Assembly: GCA_030527795.1 (NCBI GenBank)
Contig: JAUNAB010000001.1
Span: forward strand, 1 to 64,000
DNA length: 64,000 nt
Direction: 5' to 3'
DNA from: Pasteurellaceae bacterium
GTDB taxonomy: Bacteria; Pseudomonadota; Gammaproteobacteria; Enterobacterales; Pasteurellaceae
Below the pieces are notes generated by a model, which searched no databases, had not been told where the DNA came from, and was given only the letters and a program-made list of their open reading frames with translations. Below, one piece after another: positions 10,325-21,183 of the stretch. How positions within the stretch are numbered: the first letter of the stretch is position 1; every line of letters begins with the position of its first letter. Position numbers and translations under genes: made by a program.

Positions 10325-10492
10325 CGTTTTCTCCTACATAAATACGCGGCGCATTATAGCGGATTTTATGTAAATTTATCGTCATTAATGTAAAAAATTT
10401 GAATTTGTTCACATTTTTCTGAAACGAGAAAGTAGATTTTGGCAATCAGTCTTGCTAGAATAAAGGCACGTTAACTGCAAGGAGAAATAAAA

Positions 10493-10576
10493 ATGAGTGA
10501 TTTCGGTTACGCAATGATGATGGTTGTTCTATCATTAGGTATGGTTGTGGGTTTAGCTTCATTAATTTTTAGCTAA
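10493..10576 (+). CDS. ynhF: 27-residue single-helix membrane protein, YnhF-like
   Basis: A short ORF behind a strong ribosome site (AAGGAG, 10480-10485) encodes MSDFGYAMMMVVLSL... and ends LASLIFS. It is one hydrophobic helix of about 20 residues with small residues (Gly16, Gly20, Ala22) along it, and it ends at an intrinsic terminator 10 bp later, so it is a complete one-gene unit. E. coli has the 29-residue membrane protein YnhF beside purR; the MS start, length, VLSLG / IVLGL pattern and the position next to purR fit that family. Function is not known to me. Codon use and the RBS support real translation. Confidence 0.75.
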   Translation: MSDFGYAMMMVVLSLGMVVGLASLIFS

Positions 10577-10586
10577 AATACAGATT

Positions 10587-10619
10587 AAAAAAAGACCGTG
10601 GTTTTCTGCGGTCTTTTTA
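10587..10619. terminator. Bidirectional terminator between ynhF and the carbonic anhydrase gene
   Basis: Stem AAAAAGACCG (10589-10598) pairs with CGGTCTTTTT (10609-10618) and has A and T tails on both sides. The loop still shows a degenerate uptake-signal core. Confidence 0.8.
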
Positions 10620-10633
10620 TTTGTCATTTTTAT

Positions 10634-11326
10634 TTAAGCGTCTGAATCAGGATTATCTTTTCTTAAAATATCTTCTTCACTGAGCGAAAGTAAGCGTGAA
10701 ATTGCGTTACGATAGGAAATCTCTAAACTTTCTCGGCTCGTTGCTAGCACGCCTTGATCGATCAAAAATCCGTCATTAACGTCATATACCCAGCCGTGCA
10801 AGGATAATTTTTTACCCCGTTTCCATGCGGATTGAATGATTGATGAACGCCCTAGGTTATAGACTTGTTCGGCGACATTAATTTTAGTTAGCATATCAGC
10901 ACGGCGTTCAGGCGAGAGCTGACCGAGCAAATGGCTATGCTTAAACCAAATATCACGAATGTGGAGTAGCCAGTTGTTGATTAACCCAAGATCTTGGTTC
11001 TCCATTGCAGCTCGGATACCCCCGCAGTTTGTATGTCCACAAATGATAATGTGTTCAATATCAAGCACATCCACGCCATATTGCACAACCGATAAGCAGT
11101 TGAGATCGGTATGAATAACTTGATTGGCAACGTTACGGTGTACGAATAATTCCCCTGGGCCTAAATTTGTCAGTTTTTCTGCTGGCACACGGCTGTCGGA
11201 GCAACCAATCCATAAATAGCTTGGGGTTTGGTGTTCTGCAAGCTCTTGAAAGTAAGAGGAATTTTCTTCTTTCATTCGGATTGCCCAACTTTGATTGTTG
11301 GCAAATAATTGTTCAATTTTTTTCAT
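10634..11326 (-). CDS. can: Beta-carbonic anhydrase
   Basis: Cytoplasmic zinc enzyme interconverting CO2 and bicarbonate, 230 residues. Zinc ligands Cys42, His98 and Cys101, with Asp44-Arg46 of the catalytic dyad (GCSDSR), are all at the same numbers as in E. coli Can. The C-terminal segment [12 protein letters not shown] is typical of the allosteric type II beta enzymes, such as the H. influenzae one. Bicarbonate supply supports carboxylases during growth in low CO2. Confidence 0.95.
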   Translation of the reverse strand: MKKIEQLFANNQSWAIRMKEENSSYFQELAEHQTPSYLWIGCSDSRVPAEKLTNLGPGELFVHRNVANQVIHTDLNCLSVVQYGVDVLDIEHIIICGHTNCGGIRAAMENQDLGLINNWLLHIRDIWFKHSHLLGQLSPERRADMLTKINVAEQVYNLGRSSIIQSAWKRGKKLSLHGWVYDVNDGFLIDQGVLATSRESLEISYRNAISRLLSLSEEDILRKDNPDSDA

Positions 11327-11501
11327 AGTAGTACACCGCCTTAAAGTTCAAAAGGCACGTAGTATAACGGAAAGTGGCATAAATTGACAGTTCAATTCCC
11401 GATAGCCCAATTTATCCAAAAAATGCCTAAATTTTTGACCGCGGTTTTTGCTATTTATTTTGAATGTAAATTACTTCCATTTATTTCAGCTATTTTGTCG
11501 C

Positions 11502-12341
11502 TTATTGGCGAGCTAAGCGTAGATTGCGTGGCACAGGCTCAAAATTTGAGCGGAATGGGTTAATATCCAAGCCACCACGTCGGGTATAACGGGCATAAAT
11601 GGTTAATTTTTCAGGCTGAGCAAAATGCAAAATATCACAAAAAATGCGTTCAACGCATTGTTCGTGAAATTCGTTATGTTGACGGAAAGAAACGATATAA
11701 CGCAAAAGTTTTTCCCGATCAATTTGTTTGCCAATATAATGAATTTGCACCGTTCCCCAATCAGGTTGATTCGTGATTAAACAGTTTGATTTCAGCAAAT
11801 GGCTAACTAACGTTTCTTCAACTTGATTCGACGCGGTGCATTGTTGTAACACATTAGGATTAAATTGATAATCAGTAATACGAATATCTTGTTCATCAAT
11901 ACAAATGCCATTAAGTTGTTCAATCGCTTGGGATTGATAATAAGACAACGGATTTAATTGCACCTTGACGTCACCCTTCGCGCATTGAGCAAGATCCCGT
12001 TCAATATGCTGTGCCACATCGGCAAAACTAGCAAAGTTGCTTTGATTAAAGCTATTTAGATACAGTTTAAAACTTTTAGATTCAATTAAATTTTCACTGC
12101 GGTAATCAATTTGCACATCGGCAATTGCAACCTGTGGTAAGCCATTTAGGTTGAGCCAAGAAATTTCGTAAGCTGTCCAAATATCCGCCCCGTAATAAAA
12201 AGGTTGTTCGTGGGTAATGCCTAAATCATCACGGTTTAATTTACGTGGGACGGGTTGTAATAAATTGGAGTTATATTGTGATTGATACTGGGTTTGTTGA
12301 CCAAGTTTGAGATAGGTCAAACTCTTATCATTATATTTCAT
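11502..12341 (-). CDS. queF: NADPH-dependent 7-cyano-7-deazaguanine reductase, long (type II) form
   Basis: It reduces preQ0 to preQ1 in queuosine synthesis. The 279 residues match the tandem-domain QueF of gammaproteobacteria. The catalytic Cys187 lies in [15 protein letters not shown] with Asp194 seven residues on, and the substrate/NADPH segment [14 protein letters not shown] follows. The N-terminal half is the degenerate second T-fold domain. A solitary ACCGCGGT uptake-signal core is just downstream (11440-11447). I see no preQ1 riboswitch-like structure upstream. Confidence 0.94.
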   Translation of the reverse strand: MKYNDKSLTYLKLGQQTQYQSQYNSNLLQPVPRKLNRDDLGITHEQPFYYGADIWTAYEISWLNLNGLPQVAIADVQIDYRSENLIESKSFKLYLNSFNQSNFASFADVAQHIERDLAQCAKGDVKVQLNPLSYYQSQAIEQLNGICIDEQDIRITDYQFNPNVLQQCTASNQVEETLVSHLLKSNCLITNQPDWGTVQIHYIGKQIDREKLLRYIVSFRQHNEFHEQCVERIFCDILHFAQPEKLTIYARYTRRGGLDINPFRSNFEPVPRNLRLARQ

Positions 12342-12592
12342 TTATTTATATCCTATTGTTTTGCTTGAATTTATTCTACTTATGTATCATTTCCGAGTTT
12401 TAATTAAATAAACAATAAATAAAGTAAAATTTTATTGAAAAAAGAATAATTTATATTTTATTGAGCTTTTGCTTTTTGCTCAACAGATAATTTTTATTTA
12501 AGCAGAATTTTGTATAATAAGGGCGTTAAGCGGTTTAATTTTATCTTTAACTTATTAATTTGACATAATAAATTTTATTTAAGGAGAATGTT

Positions 12593-14011
12593 ATGACAAA
12601 AACAAGAAAAGAAGTTGATTTATTGGGCGAACGTGATGTGCCATCTGATGCCTATTGGGGAATTCATACTTTGCGTGCAATTGAGAATTTTAATATTTCC
12701 AAAGTAACCATTTCAGATGTGCCAGAATTTGTTAAAGGGATGGTGATGGTAAAAAAAGCCGCGGCATTGGCTAATGGCGAGCTGGGTGCAATTTCAAAGG
12801 ATATTTCTCAAGCAATTGTCAAAGCCTGCGATGAAATTTTGACCGCGGGAAAATGCTTGGATCAATTTCCATCTGATGTGTATCAAGGCGGTGCGGGTAC
12901 GTCGGTAAATATGAATACCAATGAAGTTGTGGCTAATTTAGCCCTTGAAATATTGGGACACAAAAAAGGCGAGTATCAATATTTAGATCCAATGGATCAC
13001 GTTAACGCGAGCCAATCAACTAATGACGCTTATCCTACAGGTTTTCGCATTGCGGTTTATCGCAGCATTGTTAAATTGATTGATAATATTGATTATTTGA
13101 AACAGGCTTTTGATCGCAAAGCGATTGAATTTACGAAGGTTTTAAAAATGGGGCGTACGCAATTACAAGATGCGGTGCCAATGACCTTAGGGCAAGAATT
13201 TAAAGCCTTTTCAGTGTTACTTGAAGAAGAAATCCGCAATTTAAAACGAACCGCGGAGTTATTGCTTGAAGTCAATTTAGGGGCGACGGCAATCGGAACG
13301 GGGTTAAATACACCGCAAGGTTATGTGCCACTGGTGGTCAATTATCTTTCTCAAGTCACAGGTTTATCTTGTGTGCCAGCGGAAAATCTCATTGAAGCCA
13401 CGTCAGATTGCGGAGCTTATGTGATGGTTCACAGTGCATTGAAACGAACTGCGGTCAAATTATCCAAAGTTTGTAATGATTTACGGTTGCTTTCTTCAGG
13501 TCCTCGTGCGGGTTTAAATGAAATTAATCTGCCTGAATTGCAAGCAGGATCATCAATTATGCCAGCGAAAGTGAATCCTGTCGTGCCAGAAGTGGTGAAT
13601 CAAGTCTGTTTTAAAGTTATTGGCAATGATACCACAGTTACGTTAGCTGCCGAAGCTGGTCAATTACAACTTAATGTCATGGAACCGGTGATCGGTCAAG
13701 CGATGTTTGAGAGTATTGAGCTTTTAAGTAATGCTTGTGTGAATTTACGCGATAAGTGTATTGATGGCATTACCGCAAATGAAGACGTGTGCAGAAACTT
13801 TGTGCTTAATTCAATCGGGATTATTACGTATCTTAACCCATTTATTGGGCATCACAATGGCGATGTGATTGGAAAAATCTGTGCACAAACAGGGCGAAGT
13901 GTGCGTGATGTCGTGCTAGAGAAAGGTTTATTAACTGCAGAACAACTGGATGATATTTTATCAGTAGAAAATCTGATGAATCCAACCTATAAAGCGGCAT
14001 TACAAAAATAG
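12593..14011 (+). CDS. aspA: Aspartate ammonia-lyase (aspartase)
   Basis: Converts L-aspartate to fumarate and ammonia, feeding anaerobic fumarate respiration. It has 472 residues with the fumarase/aspartase signature [11 protein letters not shown] at residues 319-329, and early motifs [11 protein letters not shown] and [16 protein letters not shown] precedes the ATG by six bases. A TATAAT sits at 12513-12518, but no -35 lies at correct spacing, so activator control is possible; I see no good FNR or CRP palindrome there. A paired uptake-signal terminator follows. Confidence 0.96.
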   Translation: MTKTRKEVDLLGERDVPSDAYWGIHTLRAIENFNISKVTISDVPEFVKGMVMVKKAAALANGELGAISKDISQAIVKACDEILTAGKCLDQFPSDVYQGGAGTSVNMNTNEVVANLALEILGHKKGEYQYLDPMDHVNASQSTNDAYPTGFRIAVYRSIVKLIDNIDYLKQAFDRKAIEFTKVLKMGRTQLQDAVPMTLGQEFKAFSVLLEEEIRNLKRTAELLLEVNLGATAIGTGLNTPQGYVPLVVNYLSQVTGLSCVPAENLIEATSDCGAYVMVHSALKRTAVKLSKVCNDLRLLSSGPRAGLNEINLPELQAGSSIMPAKVNPVVPEVVNQVCFKVIGNDTTVTLAAEAGQLQLNVMEPVIGQAMFESIELLSNACVNLRDKCIDGITANEDVCRNFVLNSIGIITYLNPFIGHHNGDVIGKICAQTGRSVRDVVLEKGLLTAEQLDDILSVENLMNPTYKAALQK

Positions 14012-14040
14012 TATTAGCCTTTTATTGTACTCATTGAACT

Positions 14041-14083
14041 AAACCGCGGTCAAAAAAACGTTTGAATTTTTGACCGCGGTTTT
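14041..14083. terminator. Terminator after aspA (inverted uptake-signal pair)
   Basis: AAACCGCGGTCAAAAA (from 14041) faces TTTTTGACCGCGGTTTT (ending 14083), a long stem with a T tail. Confidence 0.85.
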
Positions 14084-14184
14084 GATCGTTGTGGCGGATG
14101 AGATAGCCCCGATTGCTCGGTTTATTAATGTACCTAATTATGCTAGAATAGGGCGATTTTTATAGTTTGTTACTTAGGGTGAAT

Positions 14185-15267
14185 ATGAAAGCCAGTATTA
14201 TTAGTAAATTGGATAGTTTAAATGAGCGACACGAAGAGTTAGAAGCGTTGCTCGGCGATGCGTCGGTGATAAGTGATCAAGAGAAATTTCGGGCGTATTC
14301 TAAAGAATATGCGCAACTTGAAGATGTTGTAAAATGCTTTGCACGTTGGAAGCAACTCAATTCAAATATGCAAGAAGCAGAAATTTTGCTTGATGATCCG
14401 AGTATGCGTGAAATGGCAGAAGAAGAAATTGCACAATGTAAAAGCGATTTAGAAGAGATTGAAAATCAGTTGCAAATTCTGTTGTTGCCGAAAGATCCTA
14501 ATGATGAATATAACTGTTATTTAGAAATTCGTGCTGGAACAGGTGGCGATGAAGCGGGCATTTTTGCGGGGGATTTATTCCGTATGTATAGCCGTTATGC
14601 CGAAGGCAAACGCTGGCGTATTGAAACCCTGAGTGCTAATGAAAGTGAGCAGGGCGGATTTAAAGAAATTATTGTTAAAGTCAGTGGCGAAGGTGTGTAT
14701 GGTCAGCTTAAATTTGAATCGGGTGGTCATCGTGTGCAACGTGTCCCAAAAACCGAATCACAAGGGCGAATTCATACTTCAGCTTGTACCGTTGCGGTGA
14801 TGCCTGAATTGCCAGAAAGTGAAATGCCAGAAATTAATCCGACTGATTTACGCATTGATACTTATCGTTCATCAGGGGCGGGCGGTCAGCACGTTAATAC
14901 AACGGACTCTGCGGTGCGAATTACCCATATCCCAACGGGGATTGTGGTCGAGTGCCAAGATGAACGTTCACAACATAAGAACAAAGCCAAAGCCTTATCT
15001 GTGTTAGCGTCACGTATTGTACAAGCGGAACAAGAACGTCAAATGCAAGAACAAGCGGATACACGCCGTAATCTGTTGGGGTCAGGTGATCGGTCTGATA
15101 AAATCCGCACCTATAACTATCCGCAAGGGCGAGTAACCGATCATCGTATTAATTTAACCCTTTATCGTTTAGATGAAGTGATGAACGGGAAAATTGATGA
15201 ACTTATTCAGCCGATCATTACGGAATATCAAGCGGATCAGCTTGCAATGTTGTCTGAACAAAATTAA
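14185..15267 (+). CDS. prfA: Peptide chain release factor 1
   Basis: RF1 reads UAA and UAG. The chosen start is the ATG at 14185, behind AGGGTG, giving 360 residues, the standard RF1 length; an in-frame TTG at 14167 would add a six-residue tail without a ribosome site. The peptidyl-hydrolysis motif GAGGQHVN and the codon-recognition tripeptide region ([14 protein letters not shown], PxT with x=Lys) are present. It heads the prfA-prmC-sirB1-kdsA cluster, and its GGQ glutamine is the substrate of the next gene product. Confidence 0.96.
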   Translation: MKASIISKLDSLNERHEELEALLGDASVISDQEKFRAYSKEYAQLEDVVKCFARWKQLNSNMQEAEILLDDPSMREMAEEEIAQCKSDLEEIENQLQILLLPKDPNDEYNCYLEIRAGTGGDEAGIFAGDLFRMYSRYAEGKRWRIETLSANESEQGGFKEIIVKVSGEGVYGQLKFESGGHRVQRVPKTESQGRIHTSACTVAVMPELPESEMPEINPTDLRIDTYRSSGAGGQHVNTTDSAVRITHIPTGIVVECQDERSQHKNKAKALSVLASRIVQAEQERQMQEQADTRRNLLGSGDRSDKIRTYNYPQGRVTDHRINLTLYRLDEVMNGKIDELIQPIITEYQADQLAMLSEQN

Positions 15268-15273
15268 AGGATT

Positions 15274-15303
15274 AAATCCCTAAACGTGATTAAGGGATTT
15301 TTT
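15274..15303 (+). terminator. Hairpin between prfA and prmC
   Basis: AAATCCCT (15274-15281) pairs with AGGGATTT (15293-15300), followed by T residues. It lies 14 bp before prmC, so it may attenuate rather than end the transcript. Confidence 0.6.
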
Positions 15304-15316
15304 ATGAAAGGACGCT

Positions 15317-16213
15317 ATGTCGCTTACTTATCAACAATGGTTGCAATTTGCACAACAACGCTTAGCACAGAATCAGCATAAGGATCCTTATTTAGAGAGC
15401 AAAACTGATGCAAGATTATTGCTCTGTCAGGCTACGGGGCGAGATCGAGCAAGTCTTATTGCCAATGAAGCGCAATGCTTATCCGAGAAGGAATTATGCC
15501 AACTGGATTTATGGCTTGAACGACGTTGTCAAGGCGAACCGATGGCGTATATTTTGGGAAAAGTGGGCTTTTGGAATTTGACCTTAAAGGTTTCGGCAGA
15601 TACGCTCATTCCCCGTCCTGATACTGAAATTCTTGTGGAACAAGCCGTTCAGTTATTAGCAGAAAAATTAGAGAAATCGGAACAGTCGGTGATTAGTGTA
15701 CTAGATTTAGGTACAGGAACAGGCGCTATTGCCTTGAGTATCTATGCGGAATGTCAACCACTGGCACAAAAATCTAACAAAACCTTGCAAGTGATTGGTG
15801 TTGATCGGGTATTGGGAGCGGTAAAATTAGCCGAAAAAAATGTCGAAGCTAATCAGTTGAATAATGTCCGTTTTTATCAAAGTGATTGGTTTAGTGCATT
15901 AGCTAATCAACAATTTGATTTAATTGTTAGCAATCCCCCTTATATTGATAAAAATGATCCCCATCTACAGCAAGGCGATGTACGATTTGAACCATTAAGT
16001 GCATTAGTGGCAGAAGACCAAGGCTATGCAGATTTACGTTTTATTGTAGAGCAAGCACCTAATTACTTGAAAGATGAGGGCTATTTATTGTTGGAACACG
16101 GTTGGCAGCAAGGCGAAAAGCTAAGAGCATTATTCTTAAAGCACGGCTATAAACAAGTTAGAACAGTACAAGATTATGGCGCAAATGAGCGTGTAACAAT
16201 GGGAAATTATTAG
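15317..16213 (+). CDS. prmC: Release factor glutamine methyltransferase PrmC (HemK)
   Basis: SAM-dependent N5-methylation of the GGQ glutamine in RF1 and RF2. It has 298 residues: an N-terminal helical domain, then the Rossmann core with DLGTGTGAIALS (SAM site) and the amide-binding NPPY motif (IVSNPPYID). RFEPLSALVAEDQGYADLRF is the usual segment after NPPY. It sits directly after prfA, as in many gammaproteobacteria, and six bases before the next gene. Confidence 0.95.
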   Translation: MSLTYQQWLQFAQQRLAQNQHKDPYLESKTDARLLLCQATGRDRASLIANEAQCLSEKELCQLDLWLERRCQGEPMAYILGKVGFWNLTLKVSADTLIPRPDTEILVEQAVQLLAEKLEKSEQSVISVLDLGTGTGAIALSIYAECQPLAQKSNKTLQVIGVDRVLGAVKLAEKNVEANQLNNVRFYQSDWFSALANQQFDLIVSNPPYIDKNDPHLQQGDVRFEPLSALVAEDQGYADLRFIVEQAPNYLKDEGYLLLEHGWQQGEKLRALFLKHGYKQVRTVQDYGANERVTMGNY

Positions 16214-16219
16214 GATAAA

Positions 16220-17047
16220 ATGAAGAAAACAAGTTATTTGCAAAAATGTTTATATTTAAGTTGCGAACAACTGTATTTGTTGACTTGCGATGAGCATAGC
16301 CACGGCTTGCCGTCTATACGTACAAGCTTTGGGGCATTGACACGTAAGGCGCGTAAGATTATCCAACCCGACGGGGAAATCAAATCTAATATCCATCAAC
16401 TTTTACAGCTAGTTTATGGTGATTGGGATTTTGAAAGTGACCCCGAACTGGCGATGCATCCAAATGGTTTCGCATTAGATTTTATGTTACACAATAAAAT
16501 GGGGTCGCCCTACACATTGGCAGCTTTAGTATTGTATCTAGCAGATAAACTGGCATTGCCATTGTATCCCGTTTTATTTGTGGATGAGCTTATTTTACGT
16601 GCGCAAGTGGGAGCCGAAGTAGCTTTTATCGATCCTTGGAATGGGCAATATTTATCTGATAAAGATTTACAGGTTCGTTTAGAAGGTATGCTCGGTTTTG
16701 GTTTTGAACTCAATCAAGACTATTTAGCAATTTGTAGTGCGGATAAATTATGCGATCATTTTTATGCACGGGCACGTCAAGCCCTGATGTTTAATGGACT
16801 TATTTTGGAAGCCTATAAATTAGTTGAATATCAATTAGCACTTCAACCTGCGGATTTTAATCTATTGCGTGATCGTGCCTTTGTGTTATTACAAATGGGG
16901 GTATTGCATAGTGCCGAAAAAGATTTTTTACGCTTGCTTGAGATGTCTGGCGAGAGTACCGATCAAAAAAATACCGAAATTCTTGCAGGGCTAGCGGCAT
17001 TGCGTTTTGAACTTGCAGGACAAACTCATCATTATCAACTTCATTAA
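16220..17047 (+). CDS. SirB1 family protein (transglutaminase-like domain plus TPR)
   Basis: The protein has 275 residues. The first 150 or so form the SirB1/YchA transglutaminase-like region (NPNGFALDFMLHNKMGSPYTLAALVLYLADKL-like core), and the C-terminal part resembles tetratricopeptide repeats (YQLALQPADFNLLRDRAFVL). The catalytic Cys typical of true transglutaminases is not obvious. The position between prmC and kdsA matches E. coli ychA, but the sirB2 (ychQ) gene that precedes ychA there is absent here. The biochemical role is not established. Confidence 0.85.
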   Translation: MKKTSYLQKCLYLSCEQLYLLTCDEHSHGLPSIRTSFGALTRKARKIIQPDGEIKSNIHQLLQLVYGDWDFESDPELAMHPNGFALDFMLHNKMGSPYTLAALVLYLADKLALPLYPVLFVDELILRAQVGAEVAFIDPWNGQYLSDKDLQVRLEGMLGFGFELNQDYLAICSADKLCDHFYARARQALMFNGLILEAYKLVEYQLALQPADFNLLRDRAFVLLQMGVLHSAEKDFLRLLEMSGESTDQKNTEILAGLAALRFELAGQTHHYQLH

Positions 17048-17911
<864 letters not shown>

Positions 17912-17915
17912 CCTC

Positions 17916-17957
17916 AAACCGCGGTCAAAAATTCAAGCGTTTTTTTGACCGCGGTTT
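17916..17957. terminator. Terminator after kdsA (inverted uptake-signal pair)
   Basis: AAACCGCGGTCAAAAA (17916-17931) faces TTTTTTGACCGCGGTTT (17941-17957). Confidence 0.85.
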
Positions 17958-18081
17958 AAACCATTCTATAAAATATCAGTCTGCCAATTAGGCATTTAAA
18001 TCATCCTTTTCTTTCATTTTTAGGTATATTATTTGACGAAATATGTAGTTAGGCGTATGTTATTTAAGGACATTTAGTCAT

Positions 18082-18104
18082 TATCATTCTCGTTGTATGA
18101 GAAT
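18082..18104. promoter_or_regulatory. Possible operator upstream of the nucleoside hydrolase gene
   Basis: ATTCTC-N7-GAGAAT (18086-18104) is an exact 6-bp inverted repeat. Read with its left flank (ATTATCATTCTC) it resembles one arm of a Fur box, but the other arm matches poorly (about 14 of 19 by eye). It lies about 58 bp before the start codon. The identity of the regulator is uncertain. Confidence 0.3.
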
Positions 18105-18161
18105 ATAAAATGTGTGAAATCATCCACTTAATTTATTTATGCTTAAAAGGAGGCAAAACCG

Positions 18162-19106
18162 ATGGCTGAAAAAATTATTTTAGATTGCGATCCTGGACAT
18201 GATGATGCAATCGCAATGCTATTAGCCCACGCTAGCCCTGAAATTGAGCTATTAGGGGTGACAACGGTTGTGGGAAACCAAACCTTAGAGAAAGTTACCC
18301 GTAATGCTCAAGCGGTCGCCACAATGATTGGTATGTATGATGTGCCGATTATACCAGGTTGCTCTCGCCCACTTGTGCGGAATATTGAAGTGGCAGAAAG
18401 TATCCACGGAGAATCGGGTTTAGAAGGAGTGGAATTACCCGAACCAAAAGTAGAGAGTGAGCAAATGCACGCGGTGGATTTTATCATTCAAACTATTATG
18501 GCAAGCCCACCGAAAACCATTACCTTAGTGCCGACGGGTGCATTAACCAATATTGCCCTAGCTGTTCGCAAAGAGCCTAGAATTGTGGAACGCGTTAAAA
18601 AAGTTGTTTTGATGGGCGGCGGATATCACGAAGGAAACTGGAGTGCAGTAGCTGAATTTAATATTAAAATTGATCCTGAAGCGGCATATATTGTTTTTAA
18701 TGAAGCTTGGGATGTATTGATGGTCGGGTTAGATTTAACCCATCAAGCCTTAGCAACCGATGAAGTCGTTGAAAATATTAGAAAAATCAATACTAAACCT
18801 GCACAATTTTTTGTGGATTTGTTGGCTTTCTTTAAACAGGCTTATAAAGAAAGCCAAGGGTTTGATTATCCACCTGTGCACGATCCTTGTACCGTCGCAT
18901 ATTTAATTGATCCTACCGTGTTTACGACAAAGCGAGTGCCTGTCAATATTGAATTGCAGGGGGCGTTAACCTTGGGGATGACGGTGGCTGATTTCCGTTG
19001 GCCAATCCCTGAAGATTGCCATACTAGCGTTGCGGTTAAATTGGATCATCCTAAATTTTGGGGATTAATTTATCGTGCATTAAGATTAATTGGCGATCCG
19101 AAATAA
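18162..19106 (+). CDS. Ribonucleoside hydrolase (RihA/RihB-like, probably pyrimidine-preferring)
   Basis: It hydrolyses the N-glycosidic bond of ribonucleosides to base and ribose. It has 314 residues. The calcium-binding motif DCDPGHDDA is at residues 8-16, then VPTGALTNIALAVR, VLMGGGYHEGN, AEFNIKIDPEAA and the late PVHDPC (His and Asp of the active site). Similarity to E. coli RihB (GLEG..., HAVDFII) suggests uridine/cytidine preference, but specificity cannot be read from sequence. A strong RBS (AAAGGAGG) precedes the ATG. It is monocistronic, converging on the DUF5718 gene. Confidence 0.9.
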   Translation: MAEKIILDCDPGHDDAIAMLLAHASPEIELLGVTTVVGNQTLEKVTRNAQAVATMIGMYDVPIIPGCSRPLVRNIEVAESIHGESGLEGVELPEPKVESEQMHAVDFIIQTIMASPPKTITLVPTGALTNIALAVRKEPRIVERVKKVVLMGGGYHEGNWSAVAEFNIKIDPEAAYIVFNEAWDVLMVGLDLTHQALATDEVVENIRKINTKPAQFFVDLLAFFKQAYKESQGFDYPPVHDPCTVAYLIDPTVFTTKRVPVNIELQGALTLGMTVADFRWPIPEDCHTSVAVKLDHPKFWGLIYRALRLIGDPK

Positions 19107-19198
19107 AATAATGAGAGGAAACCGCTGTCAAAATTTTGAACATTTTTTGATCGAGGCTTTATAATTTGATAGCGAGTTTAATCTAACGGAAACGCCAA

Positions 19199-19250
19199 AA
19201 AATCAATCAACTGCGGTCAAAATTTCATTTGTTTTCTGACCGCGGTTTTG
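19199..19250. terminator. Convergent terminator built from unequal uptake-signal copies
   Basis: An ACTGCGGTCAAAA variant (from about 19210) faces an intact TGACCGCGGTTTTG (ending 19250). A more decayed pair lies just upstream (about 19121-19160), with ACCGCTGTCAAAA and TTGATCGAGG. Together they separate two convergent genes. Confidence 0.65.
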
Positions 19251-19263
19251 TCCTTTTTAAATG

Positions 19264-20094
19264 TTATGGCGTTATGGTTTGGATTAATGCCGATAAATCC
19301 CCTTGAAAATGTTCTTGTTGTGCCATTAGGGTGATGTCTTGCAAATTATGTTGACGTGCGTTATAGACGACTACAATGCTAGTATCGCCCGCTTGCAAAA
19401 AATGCTGTTCGCCAAATTCAGTATAACGGGTTGCACCAATGCTGATAATCGCTTGGGTCGGGTAATTGGCTTGCGCTAGAAGTTCAGAAATATTATTCAT
19501 TGGCCCTTCATCTTTTTGATTGTTCATTCGATCAATAATCCAATCCAGTAATTTTTGATGAAAATAATTATAGCCTAAGGCAGGGCTGTCAATACCATAT
19601 TGGTTAAGTTGTTGATTTCTTTTGTGAAAGCAAACAATGTGGTATTGATCGAGTGTACCATTCAAATTGAAATGATCTAATGGAATGTGTGTCGCTGAAA
19701 TGCCCTTTGAATTTGCTCCCCAATTCTTTTTCTCGCTAATTTTCTTGGCATTTGGACGGCGAATTGAGCAATCATTGTAGGCAGCAAAATGGGTTGGCGT
19801 GAGTTTAACCACGCGGTTTTGTTGATACTTAATTTGGCAAATCAGGGCGATTTCAGGCTCAATTTGAAGATTGTCGGCATCTTTGGGGCATTGAATGCGA
19901 TCCGAAGATAAGGGGTGGCAGTTTAAAAAGGTGGTTTCATTACTTAGATGAGAACTCGGCACATAAAAGGGGAAAATGGCTTTGGGCTGAATATCATCTG
20001 CGGTTTTTACGTTGGCAAAATCAGCCGCTTCGCCTGCTTGTTCAAGATGACCAGCAAAGTTGCCTGCCACGCCAAGCCCAATAAAATGTTGCAT
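19264..20094 (-). CDS. DUF5718 family protein
   Basis: A 276-residue cytoplasmic protein without signal peptide or membrane segment. The N-terminus GLGVAGNFAGHLEQAGEAADF is what I associate with DUF5718, and the middle (LQIEPEIALICQIKYQ..., GISATHIPLDHFNL) is reminiscent of a fumarylacetoacetate-hydrolase-like fold. It starts 13 bp after the hitC stop on the same strand, so it is probably the last gene of the iron-transport operon, though a link with iron is only positional. The function is not known. Confidence 0.65.
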   Translation of the reverse strand: MQHFIGLGVAGNFAGHLEQAGEAADFANVKTADDIQPKAIFPFYVPSSHLSNETTFLNCHPLSSDRIQCPKDADNLQIEPEIALICQIKYQQNRVVKLTPTHFAAYNDCSIRRPNAKKISEKKNWGANSKGISATHIPLDHFNLNGTLDQYHIVCFHKRNQQLNQYGIDSPALGYNYFHQKLLDWIIDRMNNQKDEGPMNNISELLAQANYPTQAIISIGATRYTEFGEQHFLQAGDTSIVVVYNARQHNLQDITLMAQQEHFQGDLSALIQTITP

Positions 20095-20106
20095 AATCGC
20101 TCCTTG

Positions 20107-21183
20107 TTAAGAAGAATGAATTTCATCGGGATAAAACATTGCTTTGCCGTTGATTTGTAACGGCAATTTATCGCCAACGTGAAATTCGTGTAAATAAGGT
20201 TGTTCTAGTTGAATAGTAATTTGGTTTACGTTGAGTGTAAACAGACTTGTTTTCCCTTTAGGCTGAATCGCGATAATTTCGGCATAGATTGCATTGGGCG
20301 TTGCTTGTGTGCATAGCTGAAACTGTTCTGGACGCAGTAATAACTGACCTTGCGTTGTATGGCGTTTGGCGACAGGATGAACTGGCACCATACCTAAGGC
20401 ACATTGTGCTTGTGGTGTTTGCGATGAGTTAAGCAATTTCGCGGTTAAAATTATGCTATCACCTAAAAATTGTGCGGCGGTTAAGTTTTGTGGTTGCCAA
20501 TAACTTTCTTGCACATTGGCAAGTTGCACAATTTCGCCATTTATTATGACCGCGATCTTGTCGGCATAGCACAGTGCTTCGTCACAATCGTGGGTAACAA
20601 AAATAGCGGATTTTTGGCTCGCCCGTAAGGCGTTGAGCATATCGGTGCGGATTTGTTGACGTAAATGTTCATCTAAGGCACTAAAGGGTTCATCCAGTAA
20701 AATTAAATCGGGATCAGGTGTAAGTGCACGAGCGAGTGCTACTCGTTGTTGTTGACCGCCTGAGAGCTGATGTGGCATTCGATCTGCGAGATCTGTAATA
20801 CCCGTGAGTTGCATCATTTGTTTGATCCGTTCTTGTTCCGCGGGTTTGTTTCCTTTGCCATCGCCTAGCCCATAAGCAATGTTGCGATAGACATTAAAAT
20901 GCGGAAATAATACGCCTTCTTGTACGACATAACCTAATTTGCGTTGTTCGGTAGGGATATGCAAATTTTGCCCAACAATTTGGCGTTGTTGTAACCAAAT
21001 TTCGCCACGATCGGCTTTCTCAAATCCTGCGATTGTGCGTAATAAGGTGGTTTTGCCACAACCTGAAGCGCCCAGTAGAAATAAAATTTCCCCTTTTTGT
21101 AGGGTAAGATTAATTGCCTTTAAGATCGGCGTTTGATTAAAGGTTTTATCCAGTTGTTGAATGTGTAAAATGGGTTTGTTCAT
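20107..21183 (-). CDS. hitC: Ferric iron ABC transporter ATP-binding protein (HitC/FbpC)
   Basis: ATPase of the periplasmic Fe3+ importer. The ATG at 21183 gives 358 residues starting MNKPILHIQQLDKTF and overlaps the hitB stop by four bases (ATGA); a longer reading frame upstream lies inside hitB and is not used. Walker A GASGCGKT is at 38-45, LSGGQ at 140-144, Walker B LILLDEP at 160-166. The C-terminal extension is a TOBE-like domain. It couples to HitB on the cytoplasmic face. Confidence 0.93.
   Translation of the reverse strand: MNKPILHIQQLDKTFNQTPILKAINLTLQKGEILFLLGASGCGKTTLLRTIAGFEKADRGEIWLQQRQIVGQNLHIPTEQRKLGYVVQEGVLFPHFNVYRNIAYGLGDGKGNKPAEQERIKQMMQLTGITDLADRMPHQLSGGQQQRVALARALTPDPDLILLDEPFSALDEHLRQQIRTDMLNALRASQKSAIFVTHDCDEALCYADKIAVIINGEIVQLANVQESYWQPQNLTAAQFLGDSIILTAKLLNSSQTPQAQCALGMVPVHPVAKRHTTQGQLLLRPEQFQLCTQATPNAIYAEIIAIQPKGKTSLFTLNVNQITIQLEQPYLHEFHVGDKLPLQINGKAMFYPDEIHSS

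Noticed and set aside
11448-12341. preQ1 riboswitch before queF
   Set aside because: No small pseudoknot-like element with the preQ1 aptamer pattern is visible in the upstream region 12342-12592.
12440-12592. FNR or CRP site before aspA
   Set aside because: Expected from anaerobic physiology, but no TTGAT-N4-ATCAA or TGTGA-N6-TCACA match was found on reading the region.
14167-14184. TTG start for prfA at 14167
   Set aside because: ATG 14185 has a ribosome site and gives the standard 360-residue RF1.
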